Source: Alphaproteobacteria bacterium
Lineage (GTDB): Bacteria > Pseudomonadota > Alphaproteobacteria > Ferrovibrionales > Ferrovibrionaceae
Reading direction: 5' to 3'
DNA length: 34,055 bases
Assembly (NCBI GenBank): GCA_026126165.1
Contig: JAHCJR010000029.1
Location: forward strand, 1 to 34,055
Under the pieces are notes generated by a model. The model worked only from the letters and a program-made list of their open reading frames with translations, had not been told where the DNA came from and made no database searches. The position numbers and the translations under genes are program-made. Below are positions 25,719 through 33,068 of this stretch, piece by piece (position 1 is the stretch's first letter; each line of letters opens with the position of its first letter).

Positions 25719-26834
25719 TCACGAGCCCCTGATCTCCGCGCCACGGACATACTGCCCGTCGCGAAGTTTCTGTGCACCCTCCGTCACGATCATCTCGCCG
25801 GGTGCAAGGCCCTGGGTGACCTGCACCATGCCGTCGCGGCGCAGGCCGGTCAGCAGCTTGGTGCGGACGGCGCGGCCTTCGACGACGCGATAGGTGAAGA
25901 TGTCGCCGCCGATGGCCATAAGCGCGGTCTCCGGCACCAGGATCGCATCGTCGCGCTGTTCGACGATCAAAGTCACGCGCGCGAACATTCCCGGGCGGAG
26001 CAGGGTCTCCGGGTTGGGCAGCCGGGCGCGCAGGATGGCGGCGCGGCCGTTGGGATCGAAGGCAGGATCGACGGCATAGACCGCGCCTTCGAAGCTCCGC
26101 CCGGGAATGGCGTCTAGCCGGACGCGAATGGTCTGGCCGACGGCAAGCACCTGCGCATGGATCTCGGGAATGCGGAAATCGACCTTGAGCTGGTCGATGC
26201 TTTCGATATTGACCAGCGCCTGTCCCGGATTGACATAGTCGCCGATGGCGATCTGGCGCAGGCCGAGGACGCCGTCGAAGGGGGCATAGATGGTGCTGCG
26301 CTCGAGTATGGCTTCCGCCAGCGCCAGCGATGCCTCGTCCGCCGCCAGCTTGGCGGTGGATTCGTCCCGCGCGCGCTGGGTGCCGGCGCCCTTGGCGTAA
26401 AGTTCCTCGGCCCGCGCGTGATTGGCGCGGCTCAACGCGACGCTCGCCTTGGCCTGATTGACCTGGGCGCGGGCGACCGCGGCATTGAGGCGGACCAGCG
26501 GCGCGCCGCGCCTGGCGGGCTGCCCTTCCTCGAAAAGGATCTCGGTCACGCGGCCGGATATTTCCGGGCGCAGGATCACGGACTCGTTGGAACGCAGGCT
26601 GCCCACGGCCTCGATCTCGTGACTCACCCGGCCGACCGTCACGGGGCTGATCTCGACCGGGATGGGCGCCTCGCGGCTGCCGGGTGGCGGGCCTGCCGGG
26701 CGCGTCGGGCCGGACGAGGCGGCGAGTGCTTCGAGCCGTGCCAGGCCGGCCCGGAGCTCGGGCGCGAACCGCCAGGCGGCGAACCCCGCCGCCACGGCCA
26801 GCGCCAGAAAGCCAAGTCCGAGTAGCCTTTTCAT
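25719..26834 (-). CDS. RND efflux periplasmic adaptor protein
   Basis: This 371-residue membrane fusion protein is the adaptor for the RND permease. The N-terminus is hydrophobic (MKRLLGLGFLALAVAAGFAA), either an uncleaved anchor or a signal peptide. LRSNESVILRPEISGRVTEI is the first half-lipoyl region, a helical hairpin follows (about 105-165), then the second half ERSTIYAPFDGVLGLRQI. The C-terminal LLTGLRRDGMVQVTQGLAPG region is the membrane-proximal domain. ATG 26834 gives the best N-terminus; ATG 26870 would add 12 residues. It is divergent from the TetR gene and is the first gene of the pump operon. Confidence 0.9.
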   Translation of the reverse strand: MKRLLGLGFLALAVAAGFAAWRFAPELRAGLARLEALAASSGPTRPAGPPPGSREAPIPVEISPVTVGRVSHEIEAVGSLRSNESVILRPEISGRVTEILFEEGQPARRGAPLVRLNAAVARAQVNQAKASVALSRANHARAEELYAKGAGTQRARDESTAKLAADEASLALAEAILERSTIYAPFDGVLGLRQIAIGDYVNPGQALVNIESIDQLKVDFRIPEIHAQVLAVGQTIRVRLDAIPGRSFEGAVYAVDPAFDPNGRAAILRARLPNPETLLRPGMFARVTLIVEQRDDAILVPETALMAIGGDIFTYRVVEGRAVRTKLLTGLRRDGMVQVTQGLAPGEMIVTEGAQKLRDGQYVRGAEIRGS

Positions 26835-26918
26835 GGTCCGCCTGCGCCCTGTTGCCCCGGGGGCGTTCACGCATCGCAGACGCAGACCGGTTCGCGCCTT
26901 GCGATCGAGGAAGGATAA

Positions 26919-26936
26919 CCATACTATCCGGTATAG
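26919..26936. promoter_or_regulatory. imperfect palindrome in the divergent pump/TetR promoter region
   Basis: CCATAC and GTATAG flank TATCCG; the arms match at five of six positions. It lies between the TetR gene and the pump adaptor gene (148-base gap), in a stretch more AT-rich than its surroundings. TetR-type repressors usually bind such sites between divergent genes. The assignment is positional only. Confidence 0.35.
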
Positions 26937-26982
26937 AAATTACGAAACGCTAATATTTGCACGCTGATCCTTGAGGTTGCCG

Positions 26983-27633
26983 ATGGGGCGCGCGCGCGAA
27001 CGCGCTGCCGGGAAGGCCGGGCGTCCCGGCCGTCCGGCCGACAGGGCCAAACATGACGGCATCCTCGAGGCCGCGACCCGTCTGTTTCTCGAGCGCGGCT
27101 ACCGGGCGACGAGCATGGATCGCATCGCCGCGTCGGCGGGCGTGTCGAAGATCACCATCTATGCGCATTTCTCCAGCAAGGCGGCGCTCTTCGCCGCCAT
27201 CGTCGAAGGACTGGCCGGCCGGCTGACCTCGGCGATCCGGCGGCTGGCCCTTTCGGGTCTGCCGCCGGAGGAAGCGCTACGACAGCTCGGGCGCGCCTAT
27301 CTCCGCCTGGCGCTGGCGCCCTCCTCGCTCGGGCTGCATCGTCTGCTGGTGGCCGAGACGGCGCGCGACCCGGCTCTCGGGCGGCTCATCCATGTCAGCG
27401 GTCCGCGGCCGATCGTCGCCACGCTCGCCGACTATCTCGCCTCGCGCAAGGAACTCCGCCTCGAGAACCCGCCGCTGGCGGCCGAACAGTTTCTCGGCAT
27501 GGTACTTGGTCACGCACAGATCGGCCTGCTTTTCGCGGCCTTGCCGGAGGCGGAGACCCGCGCCGCAATCGACGGGATGGTCGACCATGCGGTCGAACTG
27601 TTCCTGACGGGAGCGCGCCGCCGGCCCGACTGA
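26983..27633 (+). CDS. TetR/AcrR-family transcriptional regulator
   Basis: This 216-residue protein has a typical TetR N-terminal helix-turn-helix at about residues 27-72 (ILEAATRLFLERGYRATSMD, IAASAGVSKITIYAHFSSKA), then a variable C-terminal ligand domain with LGMVLGHAQIGLLF. The N-terminus is basic (GRARERAAGKAGRPGRP). ATG 26983 was chosen because GAGG lies six bases upstream; the TTG at 26971 would remove that site. It is divergent from the RND pump operon and is its likely repressor. Confidence 0.92.
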   Translation: MGRARERAAGKAGRPGRPADRAKHDGILEAATRLFLERGYRATSMDRIAASAGVSKITIYAHFSSKAALFAAIVEGLAGRLTSAIRRLALSGLPPEEALRQLGRAYLRLALAPSSLGLHRLLVAETARDPALGRLIHVSGPRPIVATLADYLASRKELRLENPPLAAEQFLGMVLGHAQIGLLFAALPEAETRAAIDGMVDHAVELFLTGARRRPD

Positions 27634-27813
27634 AAGGCAGGGCCCCGCAAAGCGCCGATGGCCGGGCCCGCCGCGCGCGCCTGCCTTCGCCGAACCGCCA
27701 TGCACCGGTCCCGGTGCGCGCCGAGGCCGAACCGCGTGGCCACGCGCCGGCGCGGGGCAGCCATCGCGAAAACCGGATTGTCGCGACAAGCCGGCACGGC
27801 CAGTCTGCCGAGC

Positions 27814-28560
27814 ATGACGGACCCGACACCGATCCTCGCCACGGCCGGCGTTTTTTTGCTGGCGGGCCTTGTGAAAGGCGTGATCGGCCTCGGCCTGCCG
27901 ACCGTCGCCATCGCGCTGCTGTCGCTGTTCATGCGTCCGGCGGAGGCGGCCGCGCTGCTGTTGGTGCCATCCTTCGTCACCAACCTGGCGCAGATGCTGG
28001 GTCCGGGTCTCGGCGCGCTTTTCATCCGCCTTCTGCCCATGCTGGCCGGAATCGTGTTCGGCGCCGGGCTAGGCGCGCTGTTCTGGCGCGGCCAGGGTGG
28101 CGGCGCGGCGCTGATGACGCTCGGACTTCTGCTGATCGCCTATGGCCTGCATGGCCTGGCAGCGCCGGCACTGCGCTGTCCGCCCCGGCTGGAGCGGCTG
28201 CTCACGCTTCCCACGGGCCTCGCGACCGGGCTGCTCACGGTCGGCACCGGCGTCTTCGTGCTGCCCGCCGTGCCGCTTCTTCAGGCGCTCGCCCTCGATC
28301 GTCACCGCCTGGTGCAGTCGATGGGACTCTCCTTCACCGTTTCGACCCTCGCGCTCGGCGCGGGCCTGCATGGCATGGGCGAACTGCGGCCGGCGCAGCT
28401 TGTGCCCTCGTCTCTGGCCCTGGCACCGGCCCTCGCCGGACTCTGGCTCGGGACGATGCTGCGGGCGCGCATCAGCGCCACGCTGTTCCGGCGCATCTTC
28501 TTCATCGGGCTGCTGGCGGTCGGCGCGCAGATCGCGCTGCGCGGTGCCGGCTTGCCCTGA
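27814..28560 (+). CDS. TauE/SafE-family (sulfite exporter type) membrane protein
   Basis: This 248-residue, mostly hydrophobic protein resembles the TauE/SafE permease family. FLLAGLVKGVIGLGLPTVAIALL near the N-terminus carries the glycine-rich pattern of the family's first repeat, and LPTGLATGLLTVGTGVFVLP is the second repeat. These proteins export sulfite or organosulfonates, or import small acids; the substrate is unknown. ATG 27814 starts just before the first membrane segment; a longer in-frame extension is Arg- and Ala-rich and is not family-like. There is no clear ribosome-binding site. Confidence 0.85.
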   Translation: MTDPTPILATAGVFLLAGLVKGVIGLGLPTVAIALLSLFMRPAEAAALLLVPSFVTNLAQMLGPGLGALFIRLLPMLAGIVFGAGLGALFWRGQGGGAALMTLGLLLIAYGLHGLAAPALRCPPRLERLLTLPTGLATGLLTVGTGVFVLPAVPLLQALALDRHRLVQSMGLSFTVSTLALGAGLHGMGELRPAQLVPSSLALAPALAGLWLGTMLRARISATLFRRIFFIGLLAVGAQIALRGAGLP

Positions 28561-28590
28561 ACGCGATCGCGACAGAATGGGAGGCCGGGG

Positions 28591-29058
28591 ATGAGCGAGC
28601 ACAAGGCAGTCGTCGAATGGCGGCATCAGGGCGGGATATTTGCCGACAACAAATTCAGCCGCCGCCACGAATGGCATTTCGATGGTGGCGCGGTGGTGCC
28701 GGCCTCCGCCTCGCCGCATGTCCTCGGGCCGCCAATGTCGGATGCTACGGCGGTCGACCCGGAGGAAGCCTTCGTCGCCGCGGCCGCATCCTGCCACATG
28801 CTCTGGTTCCTGTGGTTCGCGGCCCGGGCCGGACTGGGCGTGCGTTCGTACCGCGACGCCGCAAGCGGCTATCTGGAGCGCAATGAGCAGGGCCGGCTCG
28901 CCATCACCCGCATCGTCCTGCGGCCGGTGGTCGAGCCATCCGATGCCGCACCCCTGGATGCCGCGACGCTGGCGGAGTTGCACCGGAAGGCGCACGAGCA
29001 CTGCTTCATCGCCAATTCGATCACCAGCGAGGTGACGATCGAGCCGCAGGGAACATGA
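28591..29058 (+). CDS. OsmC-like protein
   Basis: This 155-residue protein belongs to the OsmC/Ohr family of thiol peroxidases. The two conserved cysteines are Cys68 in AAAASCHM and Cys138 in AHEHCFIANS. DPEEAFVAAAASCHM is the family's helix motif, and Arg/Glu-rich loops surround it. Ohr-type enzymes reduce organic hydroperoxides, but many OsmC-like members have unknown substrates. GGGAGG lies six bases before the ATG. It lies 30 bases after the permease gene and may be co-transcribed with it. Confidence 0.88.
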   Translation: MSEHKAVVEWRHQGGIFADNKFSRRHEWHFDGGAVVPASASPHVLGPPMSDATAVDPEEAFVAAAASCHMLWFLWFAARAGLGVRSYRDAASGYLERNEQGRLAITRIVLRPVVEPSDAAPLDAATLAELHRKAHEHCFIANSITSEVTIEPQGT

Positions 29059-29061
29059 GGC

Positions 29062-29529
29062 TCAGACCGGGCGCAAGCCGTGGAAGCGCATGAAGGGCCA
29101 GCGTTGCGTCCCCTCGCCGAAGGCGATCACGTCATAGACCTCATCCGCCTGTCCGGGAACTTCCATGCCGGGCGAGCCGACCGGCATGCCCGGAACGGCG
29201 ATGCCGCGGAGCCGCGGCGGGCGCTCGGCCAGGAGCCGGCGCAGCGCCGCGCCCGGGACATGGCCCTCGATCAGATAGCCGTCCAGCCTGGCGACATGGC
29301 AGGAGCGCAGATCGTCGGGCATGCCAAGCATTCGCCGTGCCTGTTCCAGATCGCGCACCTTGTTGTCGGTCACCGCGAAGCCGCCCTCGCGCAGATGCGC
29401 GATCCAGCCGCCGCAGCAGCCGCAGCCCGGGTCGCGCCAGACCTCGACCCGGCCCTGGGCGCGCGCGCCCGCCGGCGCCGCCGCCAGCGTTAGCAGGCAG
29501 AGCATCATTCCCCGCCGCGACAACATCAT
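29062..29529 (-). CDS. DUF411-family metal-binding protein
   Basis: This 155-residue protein matches the DUF411 family, found in copper-handling clusters. It has a signal peptide (residues 1-25, with LCLLTLAAAPAGARA), then WRDPGCGCCGGWIAHL, where Cys36, Cys38 and Cys39 are probable metal ligands. SCHVARLDGYLIEGHVPG and VPGMPVGSPGME are the other family motifs. ATG 29529 follows GGAGGT by six bases; ATG 29526 is the next in-frame codon. It converges on the OsmC-like gene with a three-base gap. Periplasmic copper binding or delivery is inferred from family context. Confidence 0.88.
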   Translation of the reverse strand: MMLSRRGMMLCLLTLAAAPAGARAQGRVEVWRDPGCGCCGGWIAHLREGGFAVTDNKVRDLEQARRMLGMPDDLRSCHVARLDGYLIEGHVPGAALRRLLAERPPRLRGIAVPGMPVGSPGMEVPGQADEVYDVIAFGEGTQRWPFMRFHGLRPV

Positions 29530-29685
29530 CTGCCACCTCCGGTCCCGTTCTTCGCGCCTCCATGGTCGCAACCGCCAGGCGGAAGGTCAACGCGGCAGAG
29601 GGCCGATGCGGAATGCGCGCGGAGGTTGTCCGGGTGTGCGGTCCTGCGCTAGGCTCCGCCGCCCGTAACGGAACGGAGGTCGGGT

Positions 29686-30240
29686 GTGAACGTGGTGAGG
29701 TCGGGCGGCGCGGCGCCGGCGCCAAGGCAATTGAACGGGACCGGCGGTCCGCTGCCGGTCGAGCATCTGTCGTGGAAGCTGGCGCGGCTCTACCGCTACT
29801 GGGAATCGAAGCATGGCGCCGACGGAACCATGCCGCGCCGGCGCGACATCGATCCGGTGGAGATCGCCCGTGCCATCCCGGAACTATTGCCTCATGTCTG
29901 GCTTGTGGAAGTTCTGCGCGATCCCTTCCGGTTCCGCTACCGTCTGGTGGGCGAGGCGATCGTCGAGGCGGGCTCACCCTACCGCACCGGCGACGTGATG
30001 GGCCCGCCCGCCCCTGGCGAGCCGAGCCGCAGCCTTTACGAAAACCTCTTGCAGGTCTGCCAGGGCCGCACCTGGTCCTATCGCTGCGGCGCGCCGACCC
30101 TGCCGCATTCCCGCCATGTCCAGGTGGTCGAACGGCTGAGCCTGCCCCTGCAGGGCGAGACGGGCGAGGTCGGCATGATCCTCAGTGCCTCGCTTTATAG
30201 CTGGCAGGAAGGCTGGGGCGTCGATTCCCGGAGCGGCTGA
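29686..30240 (+). CDS. PAS-domain protein (PAS_5 type)
   Basis: This 184-residue cytoplasmic protein resembles the PAS_5 family common in alphaproteobacteria. KLARLYRYWESKHGADG, TMPRRRDIDPVEIARAIPEL and RFRYRLVGEAIVEA are the family's N-terminal features. There is no kinase, cyclase or DNA-binding domain, so it is a stand-alone sensor or ligand-binding protein. The start is GTG, with GGAGGT five bases upstream. The function is unknown. Confidence 0.85.
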   Translation: MNVVRSGGAAPAPRQLNGTGGPLPVEHLSWKLARLYRYWESKHGADGTMPRRRDIDPVEIARAIPELLPHVWLVEVLRDPFRFRYRLVGEAIVEAGSPYRTGDVMGPPAPGEPSRSLYENLLQVCQGRTWSYRCGAPTLPHSRHVQVVERLSLPLQGETGEVGMILSASLYSWQEGWGVDSRSG

Positions 30241-30259
30241 GCCGAGGCCGCCGGCCCGC

Positions 30260-30577
30260 CTACTCGCCGTAGCAGCGCACGCGCCAGCCGCCGACCTGTG
30301 TCGTCTTGCGCAACGTGCAGGCCGCGACGCGCCCGCTTGCGGCGTCATGAATCCAGAGGCGCTCGCCAGCCAGCAGGGTCCGGTCCGCGGCCTGGCTGTT
30401 CGCCGGAACCTTCGCCCGCGCCTCGCCGGTGGCCACGACCGTCGCGCGCGTGCCGCGCAGCACTTCCACCGCCGCAGCCGGCGCGGCGCCGAAAGCGACG
30501 AGCAGCAGTGCAAACGCGCCCAGGGCCAGTCCCGATTGCCGTTTCACCCTGTCCGGTCTCCCCACAATGCAGGCCAT
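30260..30577 (-). CDS. small secreted protein of unknown function
   Basis: I do not recognise a family for this 105-residue protein. It has a signal peptide (KRQSGLALGAFALLLVAFGAAPAAA), followed by a short charged domain with LLAGERLWIHDAASGRVAAC and ending GGWRVRCYGE. The two cysteines near the C-terminus could form a disulfide in the periplasm. The start is either ATG 30577 or GTG 30547; GTG has a better signal-peptide length and a GGAGA/CAGG-rich upstream sequence. It converges on the PAS gene at 19 bases. Confidence 0.7.
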   Translation of the reverse strand: MACIVGRPDRVKRQSGLALGAFALLLVAFGAAPAAAVEVLRGTRATVVATGEARAKVPANSQAADRTLLAGERLWIHDAASGRVAACTLRKTTQVGGWRVRCYGE

Positions 30578-30686
30578 ATTATTCCATGCCCTCGCCAATC
30601 GCACAATTCCAGGGCGCGAACGGGCTGGCGTCCGGCGCTGGGATGGAGGCACAATGCCGCGCCCGCATGGAAGGGGAGTGGAGCAC

Positions 30687-30971
30687 GTGCACGCAATCAT
30701 CGCGACGATCAGGGTCAAGGCCGGCAGCGAGAAGGAATTCGAGGCGGTCGCGCTCGAACTGGTGAAGCAGGTCAACGAGAAGGAGCCGGGTTGCCGGCTT
30801 TACACGCTGGCCCGGGGCGAGGCGCCGCTTGTCTATACCTTCATCGAACGCTATGTCGACCAGGCGGCGATGGAGCAGCATCGCGCCGCCGAACACTTCC
30901 GCGAACTGGGCCGCAAGATGGGCCAGTATATGGACGGCAAGCCGGAAATATTGCGCCTGACCGAACTCTGA
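30687..30971 (+). CDS. antibiotic biosynthesis monooxygenase (ABM) domain protein
   Basis: This 94-residue protein is a single ABM-domain (dimeric alpha/beta barrel) protein, like YgiN and LsrG. HAIIATIRVKAGSEKEFE is the first strand and helix, EPGCRLYTLARGE is the second, FIERYVDQAAMEQHRAAEHF is the family's YxxxxxxxxH region. These proteins are cofactor-free quinone or anthrone monooxygenases or isomerases. GTG 30687 was chosen because GGGGAG lies eight bases upstream; GTG 30678 would overlap that site. It converges on the sterol-desaturase gene. Confidence 0.88.
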   Translation: MHAIIATIRVKAGSEKEFEAVALELVKQVNEKEPGCRLYTLARGEAPLVYTFIERYVDQAAMEQHRAAEHFRELGRKMGQYMDGKPEILRLTEL

Positions 30972-30984
30972 GGCCGGCGCCGGG

Positions 30985-32103
30985 TCAAGGCGCGCCATCC
31001 GGCGCGCGCCGGAACGGCTGAAGGTGCTGCGCGATCAGCCCTTGCGCCAGCGGCTTGCCGTCCAGGCCGTAGGCGTCCGGCCAGCGGCGGCCGGGCAGAT
31101 GAAAGGTTCCGAACAGCAGGTCCAGCACCGGCAGGTGCACGGCGAAATTCCTGTCGTGCGCCTCGGGCGACGCGGCATGGTGCCAGTGATGAAAGGACGG
31201 CGTCGCGATCACGTAGCGCAGCCAGCCGAAATCGACGCCGATATTGGCGTGGATGAACACGGTGATGATGCCGGCGAAGATGACGTAGATGTCGATCGCC
31301 TCGCGGGCGAAACCGAGCAGGTGGATCGGCACCACCACGAGGGCGCGCTGAAACAGGACTTCGAGGAAATGCAGGCGCGACCCGGCGAGCCAGTCCATCC
31401 GGCGCACCGAATGGTGCACCGCATGGAAGCGCCAGAGGAACGGCACGCGGTGGAAGACGCGGTGTTGCCAGTACTGCGTGAGGTCGGCGACCAGGACGAT
31501 CATGAGGAACTGCAGCCAGATCGGCATCACGGCAGGATCGGGCAAGAGGCCGCCCGTCAGCCGGACATCGCCCGCCATGGCGGCTGCGCCGTTGACGGTG
31601 AGCAGGATCAGCGACACGCCCAGATGATTGAGCGCGAAATATCGCAGGTCGAGGCCGGCTTCCGCCCGCATCACCGGCTGATCGGCGCGTTTCGGGAACA
31701 GCCGTTCCAGCGTCACGAAGGCAAGGGCGGTGAAGAACAGGCTGAGAACGAAGTAATCGAGGCCGATATAGAAGGTCCGCAGCGGTACGGCCTGCGTTTC
31801 GGGCACGGTATGGCCGCCGAGCGCGAAGGCGAGCGCCGCCGCCGCGAGGCCGATCAGGCCCGCCCGGCGTTCCGCCCGCAGGAACAGCGCCGCGACGCCG
31901 GAGGCAATGGCGGCGAGCAGTCCGCCGAGCAGCAGCTTGCGCAACAATGGCAGGTCGATGGCCGCACGCACTTCGGGCGTGGTCAGCCATTCGGGGAAGT
32001 GGAAACAGAGTACCGACAGCAGGCCGAGCAGTCCGAGCGCGGCGGAGAGCGCGCCGGCCGGCAGACGGCGGACCCTGGTGCCATTGGCGGGTGAAGACGA
32101 CAT
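30985..32103 (-). CDS. sterol desaturase/fatty acid hydroxylase-family membrane protein
   Basis: This 372-residue integral membrane protein is a di-iron hydroxylase. The histidine boxes are HRVFH (214-218), HAVHH (227-231) and HHWHH (305-309), with a further HANIG between, which bind the two irons. The N-terminal third is hydrophobic with about four membrane segments before the catalytic domain, an extension compared with the shortest family members. ATG 32103 was chosen because a longer frame to 32232 runs over the divergent gene. The substrate could be a fatty acid, sterol, hopanoid or carotenoid. Confidence 0.9.
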   Translation of the reverse strand: MSSSPANGTRVRRLPAGALSAALGLLGLLSVLCFHFPEWLTTPEVRAAIDLPLLRKLLLGGLLAAIASGVAALFLRAERRAGLIGLAAAALAFALGGHTVPETQAVPLRTFYIGLDYFVLSLFFTALAFVTLERLFPKRADQPVMRAEAGLDLRYFALNHLGVSLILLTVNGAAAMAGDVRLTGGLLPDPAVMPIWLQFLMIVLVADLTQYWQHRVFHRVPFLWRFHAVHHSVRRMDWLAGSRLHFLEVLFQRALVVVPIHLLGFAREAIDIYVIFAGIITVFIHANIGVDFGWLRYVIATPSFHHWHHAASPEAHDRNFAVHLPVLDLLFGTFHLPGRRWPDAYGLDGKPLAQGLIAQHLQPFRRAPDGAP

Positions 32104-32211
32104 TCTTGCGGGTCTCGAGCCTTGCGCTGTCCCGGGCGAGGAAAAATAGCAGAGGCAGGCGGTCGGGCGCGAGCGCTTGAAATGCCGGCGCGAAGGGCCA
32201 CTTGAATATCG

Positions 32212-32529
32212 ATGGAGGCTCACCGCATTCACGTGCTTCGCTTCGGCTGGGGCGAAATCCCGCCCTGGAAGCGGGCCGCCATTCTCGTTCTCGGCGCGGC
32301 CATCGCCATCGCCGCCGGGCTGCTGCTCTCCTTCTTCGTCCTGCTGCTGCTCCCGCTCGCGCTGCTGGTCGGCCTGCTTGCGCGCATCCTGCTGGCGCGT
32401 CCCGCCGCCGGCAATGGGCCTGAGAGACGCGATGGCCCCGGCGGCGGCGGTGCGGCCGGCGCGACCATCGAGGGCGAATGGCGCGTGATCGAGGAAAGCC
32501 GCTCCGATCCGGCGGACCGGGGGCGCTGA
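32212..32529 (+). CDS. small membrane protein of unknown function
   Basis: This 105-residue protein has one long hydrophobic stretch (residues about 21-62, possibly two membrane segments), then a Gly-rich linker and an acidic tail TIEGEWRVIEE. The tail pattern 'EGEWRVI' appears in similar small proteins near the C-terminus. It starts 109 bases from the divergent desaturase gene. The stop codon lies inside a 13-base tandem duplication. No function is proposed. Confidence 0.7.
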   Translation: MEAHRIHVLRFGWGEIPPWKRAAILVLGAAIAIAAGLLLSFFVLLLLPLALLVGLLARILLARPAAGNGPERRDGPGGGGAAGATIEGEWRVIEESRSDPADRGR

Positions 32530-32546
32530 CCGGGGGCGCTGACCGG
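32516..32546. repeat. 13-base tandem duplication spanning the stop codon
   Basis: ACCGGGGGCGCTG is present twice without mismatch, followed by the first five bases of a third copy. The first copy contains the stop codon of the small membrane protein gene. This is probably a recent slippage event. Confidence 0.85.
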
Positions 32547-32554
32547 CGGCGCGA

Positions 32555-33034
32555 TCAGGGCCCGGCCGATGGCGTAAGCGATTTCGCCATGGCGTAGTTC
32601 ACCAGTACCACGCCGCCTCGCTCCACCTGCCGTTCCTTGAGCACGCGAAAGCCCTGCCGCTCGAAGAACGGCCGGGCGGTGATGCTGACATGAGCGGTGA
32701 GGCATTCCATTCCCGCCAGCCGTGCCGCCGCTTCGATGGCGCCATGAAGGGCCTGCCCCACGCCGGTGCCGATGCGTCCGGCCTGGCAGAACAGCATCTC
32801 CACATGGCCCCGCATTGTAAGTTCGGCGAAGCCGCCCACCTCGCCATCGAAATCCGCGACCAGGGTCCGGTTCGCCCGCATGCGGATGTCCCAGGCTTGC
32901 GGATCGGGTATCCGCGGCGCCCAGGCGGCGATCTGGGCCGGCGCATAGTCGCGCCGGTTCACAAGGTGGACCGTATCGTGGAACAGGCGCACGATTTGCA
33001 CCGCATCGTCCGTCCGGTAAGGTCTGATCAGCAT
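32555..33034 (-). CDS. GNAT-family N-acetyltransferase
   Basis: This 159-residue protein has the GNAT fold: IRPYRTDDAVQIVRLFHD at the N-terminus, and the acetyl-CoA-binding motif A at QAGRIGTGVGQALHGAIEAA (about residues 83-102), where GRIGTGVG fits the R/QxxGxG/A pattern. The C-terminal ITARPFFERQGFRVLKER is the last family segment. ATG 33034 is the only plausible start. It converges on the small membrane protein and is in line with the transporter gene upstream on the minus strand, 34 bases away. The acceptor substrate is unknown. Confidence 0.88.
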   Translation of the reverse strand: MLIRPYRTDDAVQIVRLFHDTVHLVNRRDYAPAQIAAWAPRIPDPQAWDIRMRANRTLVADFDGEVGGFAELTMRGHVEMLFCQAGRIGTGVGQALHGAIEAAARLAGMECLTAHVSITARPFFERQGFRVLKERQVERGGVVLVNYAMAKSLTPSAGP

Positions 33035-33068
33035 GACCGGCCCAGTCTCCCAGCACGGGCCGGAGCCT

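Noticed and set aside
23204..25732. Very long open frame (842 residues) on the plus strand
   Set aside because: It lies antisense to the RND permease, which has clear motifs throughout. The frame is Arg/His/Asp/Gly-rich, as expected from the reverse strand of a GC-rich gene.
30989..31010. GC-rich hairpin near the convergent ABM and desaturase ends as a bidirectional terminator
   Set aside because: It lies within the last codons of the desaturase gene, the stem is imperfect and there is no T run on either strand.
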